Assembly: GCA_009268125.1 (NCBI GenBank) | Contig: WBOU01000008.1 | Location: 155,543-219,542, forward strand | From: Chloroflexia bacterium SDU3-3 | GTDB taxonomy: Bacteria > Chloroflexota > Chloroflexia > Chloroflexales > Roseiflexaceae | Direction: 5' to 3' | DNA: 64,000 bases | In this document: one piece after another, positions 15,690 to 25,067 of the stretch | Position numbering within the stretch: position 1 is the first letter of the stretch | Layout of the letters: every line of letters starts with the position of its first letter | Translations under genes and position numbers: made by a program | The notes under the pieces: generated by a model | The model's input: only the letters and a program-made list of their open reading frames with translations | The model's database searches: none | What the model was told of the DNA's origin: nothing

Positions 15690-17666
15690 CTAGCGTTCTG
15701 GATTACCCTCGATGGTCGCTGGGGAACTGGGGAGGTTCTTCTGGCTGCTGTAGAACAAAAAGGCTACACACGCCGCGACAATGCCAAACAGCAGCGCCAG
15801 GAAAAGATCATATAGCTGCCATTGTTTATCGGATTGGGCGCTCGCGATAGGGCTGGCTCCCACCGGTATGGGTGTGCCTACGGCGGTGGGCGTGAGGCTT
15901 GGCCCGGGTGTGCGAACGACGCCAACATAGCGCGAGCTGCGTCCGACCAAGCCGTATGGCTGTGCCTGGCTGCTTCTCCTTGTCAGCGGGTGCTCGGCCA
16001 GGGGGTGCTCGGTTGGGGCTAGCCCCACTTGGCTGGCGCTGGCTATAAGCCGTTGGGCTTGGGCCGCTGCGGGTGTTGCGGTGGGTGTGGCGGTGGGTGT
16101 GACGGTGGATGCTTCGCATGGGGCAGCCGCCTGCTGCTGAGGGCATAGCGGAACCCCATGTGCAGTAGTGGTAAACGTGGCGCTCGCTATTTCAGCCCCA
16201 TCGGGTGCGATGATGCGTATGGTATCGCCATCGTTGTTGAGCATGGCGCTGTGGAGGAAAATACGCTGACTGGTGCCAGCGGCGAGCATGGTTCCCTCGG
16301 GAATGATATATGGTGCTCCATCTTTCTGATCGTCGATTTTCCAGCCAGCAAGATCTATCGCCTGATCGGCGCTGTTATGCAGATCAACCCATTCAGGCGT
16401 GTTGGGGCTAGGGTTGGCCATAAAGCGCTCGATGGCGATGGCCTGGCGCACATACTCTGGCGGTTGAACCATAGTCGGCGACGGGGTGCGGGTGGTGCTG
16501 GGTGTGGTGGTCGGCGATGGCGTACGGGTGGGCGATGGCGTGCGGGTGCTGGTCGCCTCCTCGGTTGGCGATGGCGTACGGGTGCTGGTTGAGGTGTTGG
16601 TGGGCGACGGGGTGCGGGTAACGGTGGGTGTGGCGGTCGGCGATGGCGTGCGGGTGGGCGATGGCGTGCGGGTATGCGTGGCCTCCACCGTGGGCGACGG
16701 GGTGCGGGTGTTGGTGGGCGTGGCGGTAGGCGACGACGTGCGCGTGGGTGATGGCGTGCGGGTATTGGTAGGGGTGCGGGTATTGGTAGGGGTGCGCGTG
16801 GGTGATGGCGTGCGGGTCGGGGTATGGGTCCGAGTGCTAGTTGGGGTGTTGGTGGGCGTGGCGGTTGGGGATGGGATCGGTGTGTTGGTAGGCGTGCGAG
16901 TCGGCGATGGAACCGTGGTAGCTGTATGTGGAGGGGTGGGTGAAGGTGTAGTAGATACGCCAGCGGTTGTGGGTTCGGCGATGCCCGTGGGCGATGGCGT
17001 ATCGAGTGTGGGGATGAGAATTGTTGCCGAGGGCTCTACGCTCGGATCTATGGTTACGCTGGGGGCTGCTGTGGGTATTGCAGGTGATGTGGGCGTGCTG
17101 GTTGGTGTCTCGGATGGGGCTGGCGTGCTCGTTGGGGACGCTGTGTCGATGGGCGGTGCGGTTGGTGCCGCGCCGCTGTTCCAGCCGCCCATAGTGGGGC
17201 CTGCCCATTGCCATGTGTTTGTGCCATCGGGGGTGCGCGCCAAGCTCTTTCCCGATTGGGCGCTGCTGTAGGTTTGGGCATCTACCACGCTGCCTCCCGC
17301 GAGTAGCTGGATGGCGTCGGTGCCTGTGTTATTTAAAATAGCCGATGACAGCGAGATGACGAGAAGTCCGTTGGCAGGAACAATTGATCCAGCCGGGATC
17401 GTTGTCTGGGTGCCGCCGATCGTGTCATCGTCGATCTTATAGCCCGAGATATCGATGTCGCTGGCGGTGGGGTTGAAGAGCTCGGCCCACTCGCTGCCTG
17501 CCGTCGGCGCGGGCATGAACTCGTTGATCAGCAGGCTGCTGGGTGTGGCGGCAAGCTGGTGGGGGCGCGGCGCGGCGATAGCGGGAGGTGCTGCTGTGAT
17601 GGGAAGAAGGCAGATGGACAGGATGAAGGTAGATGTTAGGGTAGTGGGGTGGGGGAAATGCGGCAT
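15690..17666 (-). CDS. Secreted, membrane-anchored protein with two lamin-tail domains and Thr/Pro-rich stalks
   Basis: I choose ATG 17666 because AAGGAG lies 8 bases upstream, giving 658 residues. After a signal peptide (about 1-30, ending AIA) comes a lamin-tail (LTD) domain with [23 protein letters not shown] long linker of [13 protein letters not shown]-type repeats follows (about 165-390), then a second LTD domain with [19 protein letters not shown] second low-complexity stretch, a C-terminal membrane segment ([19 protein letters not shown]) and a short basic tail end the protein. The stalks are candidates for O-glycosylation. LTD domains occur in bacterial surface proteins, often with nucleases, but no enzyme domain is visible here. 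Confidence 0.85.
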   Translation of the reverse strand: MPHFPHPTTLTSTFILSICLLPITAAPPAIAAPRPHQLAATPSSLLINEFMPAPTAGSEWAELFNPTASDIDISGYKIDDDTIGGTQTTIPAGSIVPANGLLVISLSSAILNNTGTDAIQLLAGGSVVDAQTYSSAQSGKSLARTPDGTNTWQWAGPTMGGWNSGAAPTAPPIDTASPTSTPAPSETPTSTPTSPAIPTAAPSVTIDPSVEPSATILIPTLDTPSPTGIAEPTTAGVSTTPSPTPPHTATTVPSPTRTPTNTPIPSPTATPTNTPTSTRTHTPTRTPSPTRTPTNTRTPTNTRTPSPTRTSSPTATPTNTRTPSPTVEATHTRTPSPTRTPSPTATPTVTRTPSPTNTSTSTRTPSPTEEATSTRTPSPTRTPSPTTTPSTTRTPSPTMVQPPEYVRQAIAIERFMANPSPNTPEWVDLHNSADQAIDLAGWKIDDQKDGAPYIIPEGTMLAAGTSQRIFLHSAMLNNDGDTIRIIAPDGAEIASATFTTTAHGVPLCPQQQAAAPCEASTVTPTATPTATPAAAQAQRLIASASQVGLAPTEHPLAEHPLTRRSSQAQPYGLVGRSSRYVGVVRTPGPSLTPTAVGTPIPVGASPIASAQSDKQWQLYDLFLALLFGIVAACVAFLFYSSQKNLPSSPATIEGNPER

Positions 17667-17764
17667 TGTTTGCTCCTTGTGAAGGGTGCCCAATAACGCG
17701 TTCTATGTGGCAGTGTAGTATGAGGTGCTTAATAATCTGTTACCGTGTAAGAGAAGGTCTACAT

Positions 17765-17781
17765 ATACCCCTAGGGGGTAT
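17765..17781. promoter_or_regulatory. CsoR/CstR-like operator palindrome
   Basis: Seven-base arms atacccc and ggggtat are separated by tag. The G/C-tract flanked by AT matches the general form of operators bound by CsoR/CstR/RcnR (DUF156) repressors, which sense copper, sulfane sulfur or nickel/cobalt. It lies in the divergent gap 89 bases before trxB and 99 bases before the lamin-tail gene. No DUF156 gene is in the window. Confidence 0.5.
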
Positions 17782-17869
17782 GTAATCTAGCATACAGCAT
17801 AAAGAAACAGATCATGCTATTATTGGATCTGTGTTGGCGCAGACACTGCGTCACAAAGGAGCAAGACGT

Positions 17870-18853
17870 ATGCACAGCAAAGTTGTGGTGATCGGCTCTG
17901 GCCCGGCGGGCCTGACAGCGGCGCTCTACACGGCGCGCGCCAACCTTGAGCCACTTGTCATTCGCGGCCTTCAGCCGGGCGGGCTGATCGCCACCACGAA
18001 TGAGGTAGAGAACTACCCAGGTTTCCCCGAGCCTATCGGCGGGTTTGACCTTGCCCAGAAGATGGAAGAGCAGGCTGCCCGCTTTGGGACAAAATTTCTT
18101 GATGCGCTGGTAGAGAAGATCGATACGACCCAGCGGCCTTTTGTGCTGACGCTGGACAGCGGCGAGCAGGTGACTGCCGATACGCTCATCCTCTCCACCG
18201 GGGCCTCGCCGCGCAAGCTGGGCGTGCCCGGCGAGCAGAACCTAGCCAACCGGGGCGTGTCGTACTGCGCCACATGCGATGGCTTCTTCTTCCGCAACAA
18301 GCGCGTGGTGGTGGTGGGCGGCGGCAACAGCGCGCTCGACGAAGGCCTGTTCCTGACTCGCTATGTGAGCGAGCTGGTGATCGTGCATCGCCGCGACCAG
18401 TTGCGCGCCGATCCGGTGCTGCAGGAGCGCGCCTTCTCGAATCCCAAGGTGCGCTTCGTGTGGGATTCCGAGGTGGCCGAGGTGCTGGGCGACAACACCG
18501 TGAGCGGTGTGCGCGTGAAGAACCTGAAGACCGGCGAGGAGACCACGATCGAGGCCGAGGGCGTGTTTCCCTACATCGGGCACGTTCCGAACACGCGCGT
18601 GTTCGAGGGCCTGATCGACCTCGACGAGAACGGCTACATCAAGGCCGACGACCACACCCGCACCAATGTGCCTGGCATCTTCGCGGCTGGCGATGTGGTG
18701 GACCACGTCTACCGCCAGGCTATCACCGCCGCTGGCGATGGCTGCAAGGCCGCCATGGAGGCCACGTGGTTCCTGGCCGAGCAGGAGCACGCGGCCAGCA
18801 AGTCGCAGAAGAAGCATGAGGAGGTGGTCTCGCCCGCGCTGAGCGGCTGGTAG
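17870..18853 (+). CDS. trxB: Thioredoxin reductase
   Basis: This FAD-dependent enzyme moves electrons from NADPH to thioredoxin. I place the start at ATG 17870 because AAAGGAG precedes it and the product begins at the FAD-binding fold (GSGPAG at 9-14). The redox-active pair is Cys133/Cys136 in CATCDG, the NADPH-binding motif GGGNSALDEG is near 150, and the C-terminal FAD contact reads GIFAAGDVVDHVYRQAITAAGDGC. The 327-residue length is normal, with a short charged tail. It is monocistronic and ends at a strong terminator. A CsoR/CstR-like palindrome upstream suggests metal- or sulfur-responsive control. Confidence 0.93.
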   Translation: MHSKVVVIGSGPAGLTAALYTARANLEPLVIRGLQPGGLIATTNEVENYPGFPEPIGGFDLAQKMEEQAARFGTKFLDALVEKIDTTQRPFVLTLDSGEQVTADTLILSTGASPRKLGVPGEQNLANRGVSYCATCDGFFFRNKRVVVVGGGNSALDEGLFLTRYVSELVIVHRRDQLRADPVLQERAFSNPKVRFVWDSEVAEVLGDNTVSGVRVKNLKTGEETTIEAEGVFPYIGHVPNTRVFEGLIDLDENGYIKADDHTRTNVPGIFAAGDVVDHVYRQAITAAGDGCKAAMEATWFLAEQEHAASKSQKKHEEVVSPALSGW

Positions 18854-18874
18854 GCTACCCTCTTCTGAAAAGCC

Positions 18875-18910
18875 AAACACCCCGCAGGAATAGCTTCCTG
18901 CGGGGTGTTT
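18875..18910. terminator. Bidirectional terminator after trxB
   Basis: A perfect 16-bp stem (aaacaccccgcaggaa at 18875-18890, its complement at 18895-18910) with a 4-base loop serves trxB and the convergent DUF3307-like gene. Confidence 0.9.
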
Positions 18911-18921
18911 GCGTGTGTCAG

Positions 18922-19596
18922 CTAGCGCAGCCACAGGCTCAGCGCGCCCAGCGCGGCCCCTGCGGTCAGCACCACCGCCGCGCCCAGCGGCGCATCCAGC
19001 GGGTGCGGCGAGACCTGCCGCCGTGTGGCTACCACTAGGCCGCACAGCCCCAGCGGCAGCGCCAGCGCCCCCGCGAACAGCACCAGCGAGACACCCAGCG
19101 CCCCCACCGCGAAGCTGCGCGCCCGCGCCGCCGGGGCCAGCGCCCCGTGTGCGAATGAGGGGTCGAGCCAGGTCATGACGCCGATAGGCACCGCCAGCCC
19201 CGCGATCACATAGGCCACCACCGCCAGCGCCACCGGCAGATTCAGCCACGACAGATCGATCGCCCAGCCCTGCGGCCCTGTGAGCGCCAGCGCCACCGCG
19301 ATCGTGGCGGCGTGGATGCCCTGGTCGAGCAGGAAGGGGACGATGGCAGGCCGGAACAGCCGGTCGGCGCGGTGCACCTTCCACCAGTCGGCAAAGATGT
19401 GCACCGCGGTGATGCCCAGCATGGTGGGCCAGAGCGCCAGGAAGGCTCTGTCGATCAGGCCCAGGGCCAGCATGCACAGCAGAACCACCCCGCCGTGGAT
19501 GAGCAGGCCATCCCAGCGGCGCTTGCGCACCACCAGCCAGTAGGGCTGCAGGGCAAAATCGGCTATCAGGTGTGCGAGAAAAAAGTAGTAGAACAT
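18922..19596 (-). CDS. DUF3307-like integral membrane protein
   Basis: This 224-residue polytopic protein has about seven hydrophobic segments and starts MFYYFFLAHLIADFALQPYW, which resembles the conserved N-terminus of DUF3307 proteins (a His and an Asp within the first membrane helix). A second polar pair occurs in the segment GITAVHIFADWWK. AAAGGAG precedes ATG 19596. It lies 19 bases after the Crp/Fnr gene and is probably co-transcribed with it. No biochemical role is established for the family as far as I know. Confidence 0.72.
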   Translation of the reverse strand: MFYYFFLAHLIADFALQPYWLVVRKRRWDGLLIHGGVVLLCMLALGLIDRAFLALWPTMLGITAVHIFADWWKVHRADRLFRPAIVPFLLDQGIHAATIAVALALTGPQGWAIDLSWLNLPVALAVVAYVIAGLAVPIGVMTWLDPSFAHGALAPAARARSFAVGALGVSLVLFAGALALPLGLCGLVVATRRQVSPHPLDAPLGAAVVLTAGAALGALSLWLR

Positions 19597-19615
19597 TGCG
19601 TGGACTCCTTTATGG

Positions 19616-20302
19616 TTAGGGAAGTTTTGCTTTTTGCTCAAGCCCGTGTGTGTCGAGCACGCTGACGCGGGCGCGCGCCATCTGGATCAGGCCCTGGTCG
19701 CGCAGGTTCGCCAGCGCGCGGTTGGCGGTCTCGCGGGTGGTGCCCACTAGGCTGGCCAGATCATCCTGGGTGAGCCGCAGGTCGATATGGGTCACATCGC
19801 CCTCGCGCTGGCCGTAGCGCGCGGCCAGCGCCAAGATCTGGCGCGCCACCCGCTGGATGGCCGAGCTGGTGCCCAGCAGATCGGCGTGGCTGGTGCTCTG
19901 GCGCAGGCGCTGCGCCATGGCCTCCAGGATGGCCACGGCGATCGGCGGGTAGTCGTGCACCGCGTGCAGGAACGCCGAGCGGTGCAGCAGCAGCGCCGAG
20001 GTGCGGCCCATGGCCACGGCGCTGGCCGAGCGCGGCTGTCCATCCAGCAGCGCCAGCTCGCCGAAGAAATCGCCAGCCCGAAAGATCGTGACCGATAGCT
20101 CCTGCCCGGCCTCGCTGATCGTGTAGATCCGCACCTGCCCCGTCACAATGATGTAGAGCACATTTCCCGGGCTGCCCTGGTGAAAGATGGACTCGCCGCG
20201 CTCGAAGGACTGCGCCCCGAGGCTGCGGGCCAGCACCTGCAGATGTGCCGTATCAAGGTTTGAGAAGCACGGGATACACGCTAGACGATCGATACTGTGC
20301 AT
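19616..20302 (-). CDS. Crp/Fnr-family transcription regulator
   Basis: The protein has a cyclic-nucleotide-binding-type beta-roll (about 10-120, with GESIFHQGSPGNVLYIIVTGQV and DFFGELALLDGQPRSASA) and a C-terminal winged helix (about 150-215). The recognition region is LTQDDLASLVGTTRETANRALANL. The PRSASA segment resembles the cAMP-contact loop (RSAT/S) of CRP, so a nucleotide ligand is possible. The Fnr iron-sulfur cysteine pattern is absent. I start at ATG 20302, where the typical family N-terminus begins. An ATG at 20323 is in frame and would add seven residues. It is divergent from the metallophosphoesterase gene. Confidence 0.9.
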   Translation of the reverse strand: MHSIDRLACIPCFSNLDTAHLQVLARSLGAQSFERGESIFHQGSPGNVLYIIVTGQVRIYTISEAGQELSVTIFRAGDFFGELALLDGQPRSASAVAMGRTSALLLHRSAFLHAVHDYPPIAVAILEAMAQRLRQSTSHADLLGTSSAIQRVARQILALAARYGQREGDVTHIDLRLTQDDLASLVGTTRETANRALANLRDQGLIQMARARVSVLDTHGLEQKAKLP

Positions 20303-20413
20303 CTCAAGAGCCTCGCTTTCCATCAACTAGAGTGGTCATTACGGATGTAGTGTAGCGCGCATCGGCCAAAAGAACTATGATCGCGATCACGATGAACGAG
20401 ATTCTTTGGCTGT

Positions 20414-20442
20414 TTGGCAATGCAGGTGTGCTCTGGTATCAT
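20414..20442 (+). promoter_or_regulatory. Sigma70-type promoter placed for a leaderless message
   Basis: TTGGCA (20414-20419) and TATCAT (20437-20442) are separated by exactly 17 bases, each hexamer one mismatch from consensus. Transcription would begin about 7 bases later, at or next to ATG 20450. Confidence 0.65.
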
Positions 20443-20449
20443 AGGAACT

Positions 20450-21169
20450 ATGATCTGGACAATATCTGATCTTCATCTTTCGATAGCGAAACCAAAGCCA
20501 ATGGATATCTTTGGCGATCGCTGGAAAAATCACCCCGAGCGGATCGCCGCAGCTTGGCGCGCGACTATCCAGCCGGAGGATACCGTGCTGATCGCTGGCG
20601 ATATCTCATGGGCAATGAAAATAAACGAGGCGCTGCTCGATCTTGCGTGGGTTGACGCGCTGCCTGGGAAGAAAGTCATGATCCGGGGCAACCACGACTA
20701 CTGGTGCCCCCGCAGCGTTGGCGCGGTGCGTCGGCACGCGCCGCCCTCGATCGCGCTGATCGGCGGCGAGGCGGTGGACATCGGCGAGGCGGTGGTATGC
20801 GGCACGCGCGGCTGGGTGACGCCGGGCACGCCGGGCTTCAGCCCGAAGACCGACCAGTCGATCTACGAGCGCGAGCTGCGCCTGCTGGATCGCGCGCTGG
20901 AGCAGGCGCGGGCGCTGGCCCAGGGCCAGAAGCCGATCATCGTGATGATCCACTACCCGCCCTACAACGAGCACAAGCCCACCGAGTTTGCCCAGCGGAT
21001 CAATGCCAGCGGGGCCTCCGCATGTATTTACGGGCATCTTCATCGCCCCTATGACTGGGGCCAGGCAAAACAGGGCTGCAGCGATGAAGGGGTGTTCTAC
21101 CAGCTGACATCGTGCGACTATCTTGGGTTTCGCCCGGTTGGCGTGCGTGGTCTCTCGCGTGAATCGTAA
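20450..21169 (+). CDS. Calcineurin-like metallophosphoesterase
   Basis: This is a binuclear-metal phosphoesterase. All family motifs are visible in the 239-residue product: DLHLS (metal Asp/His), GDISW, GNHDYW, the His in MIHYPP, and YGHLH. The lack of signal peptide places it in the cytoplasm. The ATG at 20450 begins MIWTISDLHLS, directly at the catalytic fold. A promoter whose predicted start site coincides with this ATG lies just upstream. The specific substrate (nucleotide, phosphodiester or phosphoprotein) is not evident. Confidence 0.88.
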   Translation: MIWTISDLHLSIAKPKPMDIFGDRWKNHPERIAAAWRATIQPEDTVLIAGDISWAMKINEALLDLAWVDALPGKKVMIRGNHDYWCPRSVGAVRRHAPPSIALIGGEAVDIGEAVVCGTRGWVTPGTPGFSPKTDQSIYERELRLLDRALEQARALAQGQKPIIVMIHYPPYNEHKPTEFAQRINASGASACIYGHLHRPYDWGQAKQGCSDEGVFYQLTSCDYLGFRPVGVRGLSRES

Positions 21170-21506
21170 CCCCTGCGCCTACGACAATCAATCGCATTTT
21201 CTCGCTATTTTGTTGGCAGGCCGGGGCGCTCCTGCCATTTTTCTTGCCCAGCCACCATCCCGCGTGAGCCTGCTGCGGCCCACCGTAGGCGTGGCCTCTT
21301 TTCACCCCACCGATCGCCCGGGCGGGATCGCGGAAATGCGACAACGCCTAGCGATATGGCTCTTTTTTGGGTGTGTACATTTGTTCTAAAATGATGGACA
21401 ACCGCATCATTATGCGGTATAATACACCTAGTTCTATCAGAATACGAGTAAATACCCCGGTCAGGCGGCGGCATACCAGCCGCCGCTGATCACGTTTGGA
21501 GGAACA
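21170..21506 (+). other. 337-base gap upstream of gyrA
   Basis: No gene is supported here. The first half is mixed GC sequence with short unconvincing frames. The last 150 bases turn AT-rich and hold the gyrA promoter and leader. Confidence 0.6.
21395..21423 (+). promoter_or_regulatory. gyrA promoter (sigma70-type)
   Basis: TGGACA (21395-21400) and a perfect TATAAT (21418-21423) are separated by 17 bases, predicting a start near 21430 and a leader of about 75 bases. The spacer carries the palindromic half-sites gcat / atgc around the -10. Confidence 0.8.
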
Positions 21507-23987
21507 ATGGAGATCGGGATCGTTCGGCCTCGCAACATCACCGAAGAGATGCGGACGGCCTACCTAGACTACGCGATGAGCGTAATTATCTCGCGTGCCC
21601 TGCCCGATGTGCGCGACGGCCTCAAGCCCGTGCAGCGGCGCATCCTCTACGGCATGTGGGATATGGGCGTGCGACATAACCAGCCATATAAGAAGTGCGC
21701 CCGTATCGTCGGCGATGTGATGGGTAAGATGCACCCCCACGGCGACGCATCGGTCTACGACGCGCTGGCCCGCCTGGCCCAGCCATGGAACATGCGCTAC
21801 ATGTTCGTGGACGGCCAGGGCAACTTCGGCAGCGTGGATGGCGATATGCCCGCCGCCATGCGCTATACCGAGGCCCGCATGTCGGCGATCGCCGAGGAGA
21901 TGCTGTTCGACCTCGACAAAAACACGGTCGACTTCGGCGACAACTTCGACGGCACCTTCCGCGAGCCGCGGGTGCTGCCCGCGCGGCTGCCCAACCTGCT
22001 GCTGAACGGCGCGGCGGGCATCGCCGTGGGTATGGCCACCAACATCCCGCCCCACAACCTGGGCGAGGTCTGCGATGCGCTGATGATGCTGATCGACAAC
22101 CCCGAGGTGACGATCGAGGAGCTGGTGAAGGTCATCCCCGGCCCCGATTTCCCCACCGCCGGCCTCATCCTGGGCACCGAGGGCATCATGAACGCCTACT
22201 CGACGGGCAAGGGCCACATCACCCTGCGCGCCAAGGCCCATATCGAGGAGGCGGCGCGTGGCGCGTACAACATCGTCGTCACCGAGCTGCCCTACCAGGT
22301 GAACAAGGCCCGCCTGGGCGAGCGCATCGCCGAGCTGGCCAAAGAGCGCAAAATCGAGGGCATCCGCGATGTGCGCGACGAGTCCGACCGCACCGGCATG
22401 CGCTTCGTGATCATCCTCAAGCAGGATGCCCAGCCCAAGAAGGTGCTGAACGCGCTCTACAAGCACACCCAGATGCAGACGACATTCGGCGTGAACATGC
22501 TGGCCCTGGTCGAAAATGGCCTGCAGCCGCGCGTGCTCTCGCTGAAGCGCATGCTCCAAGAGTATGTAGACCACCGCCAGAATGTGCTGCGCCGCCGCAC
22601 CGAGTACGAGCTGGAGCGCGCCCGCGCCCGCGCCCACGTGTTGGAGGGCCTGAAGATCGCGCTCGACAACCTCGACGAGGTGATCTCGACCATCCGCAAC
22701 TCGCGCACCCGCGACTCGGCCCGCAACAACCTGATGAGCAACTTCAAGCTCTCCGAGATCCAGGTGAACGCCATCCTCGATCTGCCGCTTGGCCGCCTAG
22801 CCGCGCTGGAGCGCAAGAAGATCGAGGACGAGTACCGCGAGATACTCAAGCAGATCGCCGAGTTTGAGGACATCCTGGCCCACCCGCAGCGCATTCTGGT
22901 GATGATCAAGGACGACCTGAAGTACCTGAGGGACAAGTACGGCGACGCCCGCCGCACCCGGATCATCCCCGACGCCACCGGCGATGTCAGCGACGAGGAC
23001 CTCATCCCTGATGTGAAGGTGCTGGTCACCGTGACCGAGCGCGGCTACATCAAGCGGATCCTGGCCGACACCTACCGCACCCAGCGGCGCGGCGGGCGCG
23101 GCATCAAGGGCATGGAGACGCGCGAGCAGGATGTGGTGCGCCATATCCTGGGCTGCAGCACCATGGACGACCTGCTGTTCTTCACCGACCGTGGCAAGGT
23201 CTACCAGCTGAAGGCCCACGAGGTGCCCGACGCCGGGCGCACCGCCAAGGGCCTGCCGCTGGTCAACCTGATCTCGCTAGAGCCGGGCGAGCAGGTCACA
23301 TCCATGCTGGCCGTCTCGAACTTTGATGATGGCGAGTATCTGGTGATGGCCACCGTCAAGGGCAAGATCAAGCGCACGCTGCTGAAGGAGTACAGCCAGG
23401 TGCGCTCGAACGGCCTGATCGCGATCGGCCTAGAGGATGGCGACCTGCTGGGCTGGGTGGCCATGTCGCAGGGCAACGAGGACATCCTGATCACCACGGT
23501 GAAGGGCCAGACCATCCGATTCACCCAGGAGCAGGTGCGCCCGATGGGACGCCCGGCCAGCGGCGTGATCGGCGTCAACCTGTCCGATGGCGACCGCTGT
23601 GTGGACATGGGCCTGGTGCAGCCCGGCGCGGCCCTGCTGGTGGTTACGGCCAACGGCTTCGGCAAGCGCACCCTGCTGGATGAGTACCCGGCCAAGGGCC
23701 GCGCCACCGGCGGCGTGATCACGATCAAGCTGCGCCCCGGCGACGAGGTGGCCGCCGCCCGCGTGGTGACGGACGACTCGCTGCTGACGTTTATCTCGGC
23801 CAGCGGGATCGTGATGCGCACCACGGTGGATGGCATCTCGACGCTGGGTCGGCTGACGCAGGGCGTCACCATCGTGAACCTGCGCGGCAGTGACCGCGTG
23901 GCCTCGCTCTCGGTCGAGGCCGCTGGCGAGGACGAGGTGCCGAGCCAGAACGTGCTGATCTCGATGGATGGCGATGGCCTGATCTAG
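21507..23987 (+). CDS. gyrA: DNA gyrase subunit A
   Basis: GyrA cuts and rejoins DNA in the A2B2 gyrase that introduces negative supercoils. The 826-residue protein has the breakage-reunion domain with catalytic Tyr120 (MRYTEARMS) and the quinolone region [19 protein letters not shown]. The C-terminal DNA-wrapping domain (about 510-810) carries the GyrA box QRRGGRG from residue 526, which separates it from ParC. The residue equivalent to E. coli Ser83 is Ala81. TTGGAGGA precedes the ATG. It is monocistronic, with a strong promoter and terminator. Confidence 0.96.
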   Translation: MEIGIVRPRNITEEMRTAYLDYAMSVIISRALPDVRDGLKPVQRRILYGMWDMGVRHNQPYKKCARIVGDVMGKMHPHGDASVYDALARLAQPWNMRYMFVDGQGNFGSVDGDMPAAMRYTEARMSAIAEEMLFDLDKNTVDFGDNFDGTFREPRVLPARLPNLLLNGAAGIAVGMATNIPPHNLGEVCDALMMLIDNPEVTIEELVKVIPGPDFPTAGLILGTEGIMNAYSTGKGHITLRAKAHIEEAARGAYNIVVTELPYQVNKARLGERIAELAKERKIEGIRDVRDESDRTGMRFVIILKQDAQPKKVLNALYKHTQMQTTFGVNMLALVENGLQPRVLSLKRMLQEYVDHRQNVLRRRTEYELERARARAHVLEGLKIALDNLDEVISTIRNSRTRDSARNNLMSNFKLSEIQVNAILDLPLGRLAALERKKIEDEYREILKQIAEFEDILAHPQRILVMIKDDLKYLRDKYGDARRTRIIPDATGDVSDEDLIPDVKVLVTVTERGYIKRILADTYRTQRRGGRGIKGMETREQDVVRHILGCSTMDDLLFFTDRGKVYQLKAHEVPDAGRTAKGLPLVNLISLEPGEQVTSMLAVSNFDDGEYLVMATVKGKIKRTLLKEYSQVRSNGLIAIGLEDGDLLGWVAMSQGNEDILITTVKGQTIRFTQEQVRPMGRPASGVIGVNLSDGDRCVDMGLVQPGAALLVVTANGFGKRTLLDEYPAKGRATGGVITIKLRPGDEVAAARVVTDDSLLTFISASGIVMRTTVDGISTLGRLTQGVTIVNLRGSDRVASLSVEAAGEDEVPSQNVLISMDGDGLI

Positions 23988-24004
23988 TCAGATCGGCGGG
24001 CGAG

Positions 24005-24036
24005 AGCGGCGGGCGCACACGCGCCCGCCGCTTTTT
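24005..24036 (+). terminator. Intrinsic terminator after gyrA
   Basis: A perfect 12-bp stem (agcggcgggcgc at 24005-24016, complement at 24021-24032) with loop acac is followed by a five-T run. Confidence 0.92.
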
Positions 24037-24102
24037 GTTGCCGCCGTGCGGCCTCGGCCAGTGGTACAATGGGCCATCTCCCTAGCCATGAAAGGTATGT
24101 TT

Positions 24103-25020
24103 ATGCGTCATCTGCGCGCCTTTTTTTTGACATGTGCCACGCTGCTCGCCGCCTGCGGCCAGCCTGCGGCCACGCCTAGCAGCGAAGCCTCGATCGTGGC
24201 GGTGCCTGCGGTCTCTGAGCTGGTGGTCGGGCCGAACCGCCTGGCGCTCGGCCTCATCCGCCAGAACTCGCCAGTGAACGACCCGCAGGCCAAGGTGCAC
24301 CTGCGGCTCTACGATCGCGCCGACACCTCGGCCTCGGTGAAGATCGAGCAGGATGCCGCCTACTACGGCGAGGGGCTGCCAGCCGGGATCTATGTGGCCT
24401 ACCCCACGTTCGACCGCGCGGGCGAGTGGGATGTGGTGGTGGACACGCAGCTGAGCGGCCAGAGCCAGCCGACCAGCAGCCGCTTCCGCGTGAATGTGCT
24501 GGAGAAGAACGCGGTGCCGAACGCGGGCGACCGCGCCATCTCGGTCAAGACGCCCACCGTGGCCGACACGCCGCTCGACCATCTCTCCTCGGGCGGCAGC
24601 CAGAATCCGGCGCTCTACCAGATCAGCCTGGATGCGGCGCTGGCCTCGGGCAAGCCCACCGCAGTGCTGTTTGCCACCCCGGCCTACTGCCGCACCGCCA
24701 TGTGCGGGCCGAACGTGAAGGTGCTGGGCGAGCTGCAGCAGAAGCTTGGCGACAAGATTAACTTCATCCATGTGGAGGTGTACCGCTACCCCTTCGACAC
24801 GTCGTTCAAGGCGCTTGCCGATGCGGCGAGCGCGGCCATGAAGGCCAACCGCAACATGACGGCGGAGGAGGCGGCTGCGGGGTTCTCGGATGGGATGATG
24901 GCCTGGGGGCTGCAGACCGAGCCGTGGCTGTTCCTGATCGGCAAGGATGGGGTGATCAAGGCGCGCTATGAGGGCGGGATCACGGTGGAGGAGCTGACCC
25001 CGGCGCTGGAGAAGCTCTAG
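24103..25020 (+). CDS. Lipoprotein with C-terminal thioredoxin-like domain (CX4C)
   Basis: I choose ATG 24103 (AAAGG 8 bases upstream); ATGs at 24088 and 24097 are in frame. The 305-residue product has a lipoprotein signal with lipobox LLAAC (lipidated Cys18) and a beta-rich middle domain (about 35-150) resembling an extracellular Ig-like fold. A thioredoxin-like domain follows (about 165-305), whose redox pair is Cys196/Cys201 in FATPAYCRTAMCGP. The usual cis-proline region is present (TEPWLFLIGKDGVI). It is anchored outside the membrane. The four-residue spacing between the cysteines is unusual for the fold. TACAAT at 24065-24070 could be its -10. Confidence 0.8.
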   Translation: MRHLRAFFLTCATLLAACGQPAATPSSEASIVAVPAVSELVVGPNRLALGLIRQNSPVNDPQAKVHLRLYDRADTSASVKIEQDAAYYGEGLPAGIYVAYPTFDRAGEWDVVVDTQLSGQSQPTSSRFRVNVLEKNAVPNAGDRAISVKTPTVADTPLDHLSSGGSQNPALYQISLDAALASGKPTAVLFATPAYCRTAMCGPNVKVLGELQQKLGDKINFIHVEVYRYPFDTSFKALADAASAAMKANRNMTAEEAAAGFSDGMMAWGLQTEPWLFLIGKDGVIKARYEGGITVEELTPALEKL

Positions 25021-25029
25021 GCTTTGTGT

Positions 25030-25064
25030 GGCGCTGGGGCGACATGTGTGCCCCAGCGCCTTTT
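25030..25064. terminator. Terminator between convergent lipoprotein and hydrolase genes
   Basis: A perfect 11-bp stem (ggcgctggggc at 25030-25040, complement at 25050-25060) with a 9-base loop is followed by four T on the plus strand. Confidence 0.85.
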
Positions 25065-25067
25065 CCC

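Noticed and set aside
16486-17271. A Val/Gly/Asp-rich open frame (GVRVGDGV repeats) on the plus strand
   Set aside because: It is the antisense reading of the Thr/Pro repeat region of the lamin-tail protein, whose minus-strand signal peptide, LTD domains and ribosome-binding site are convincing.
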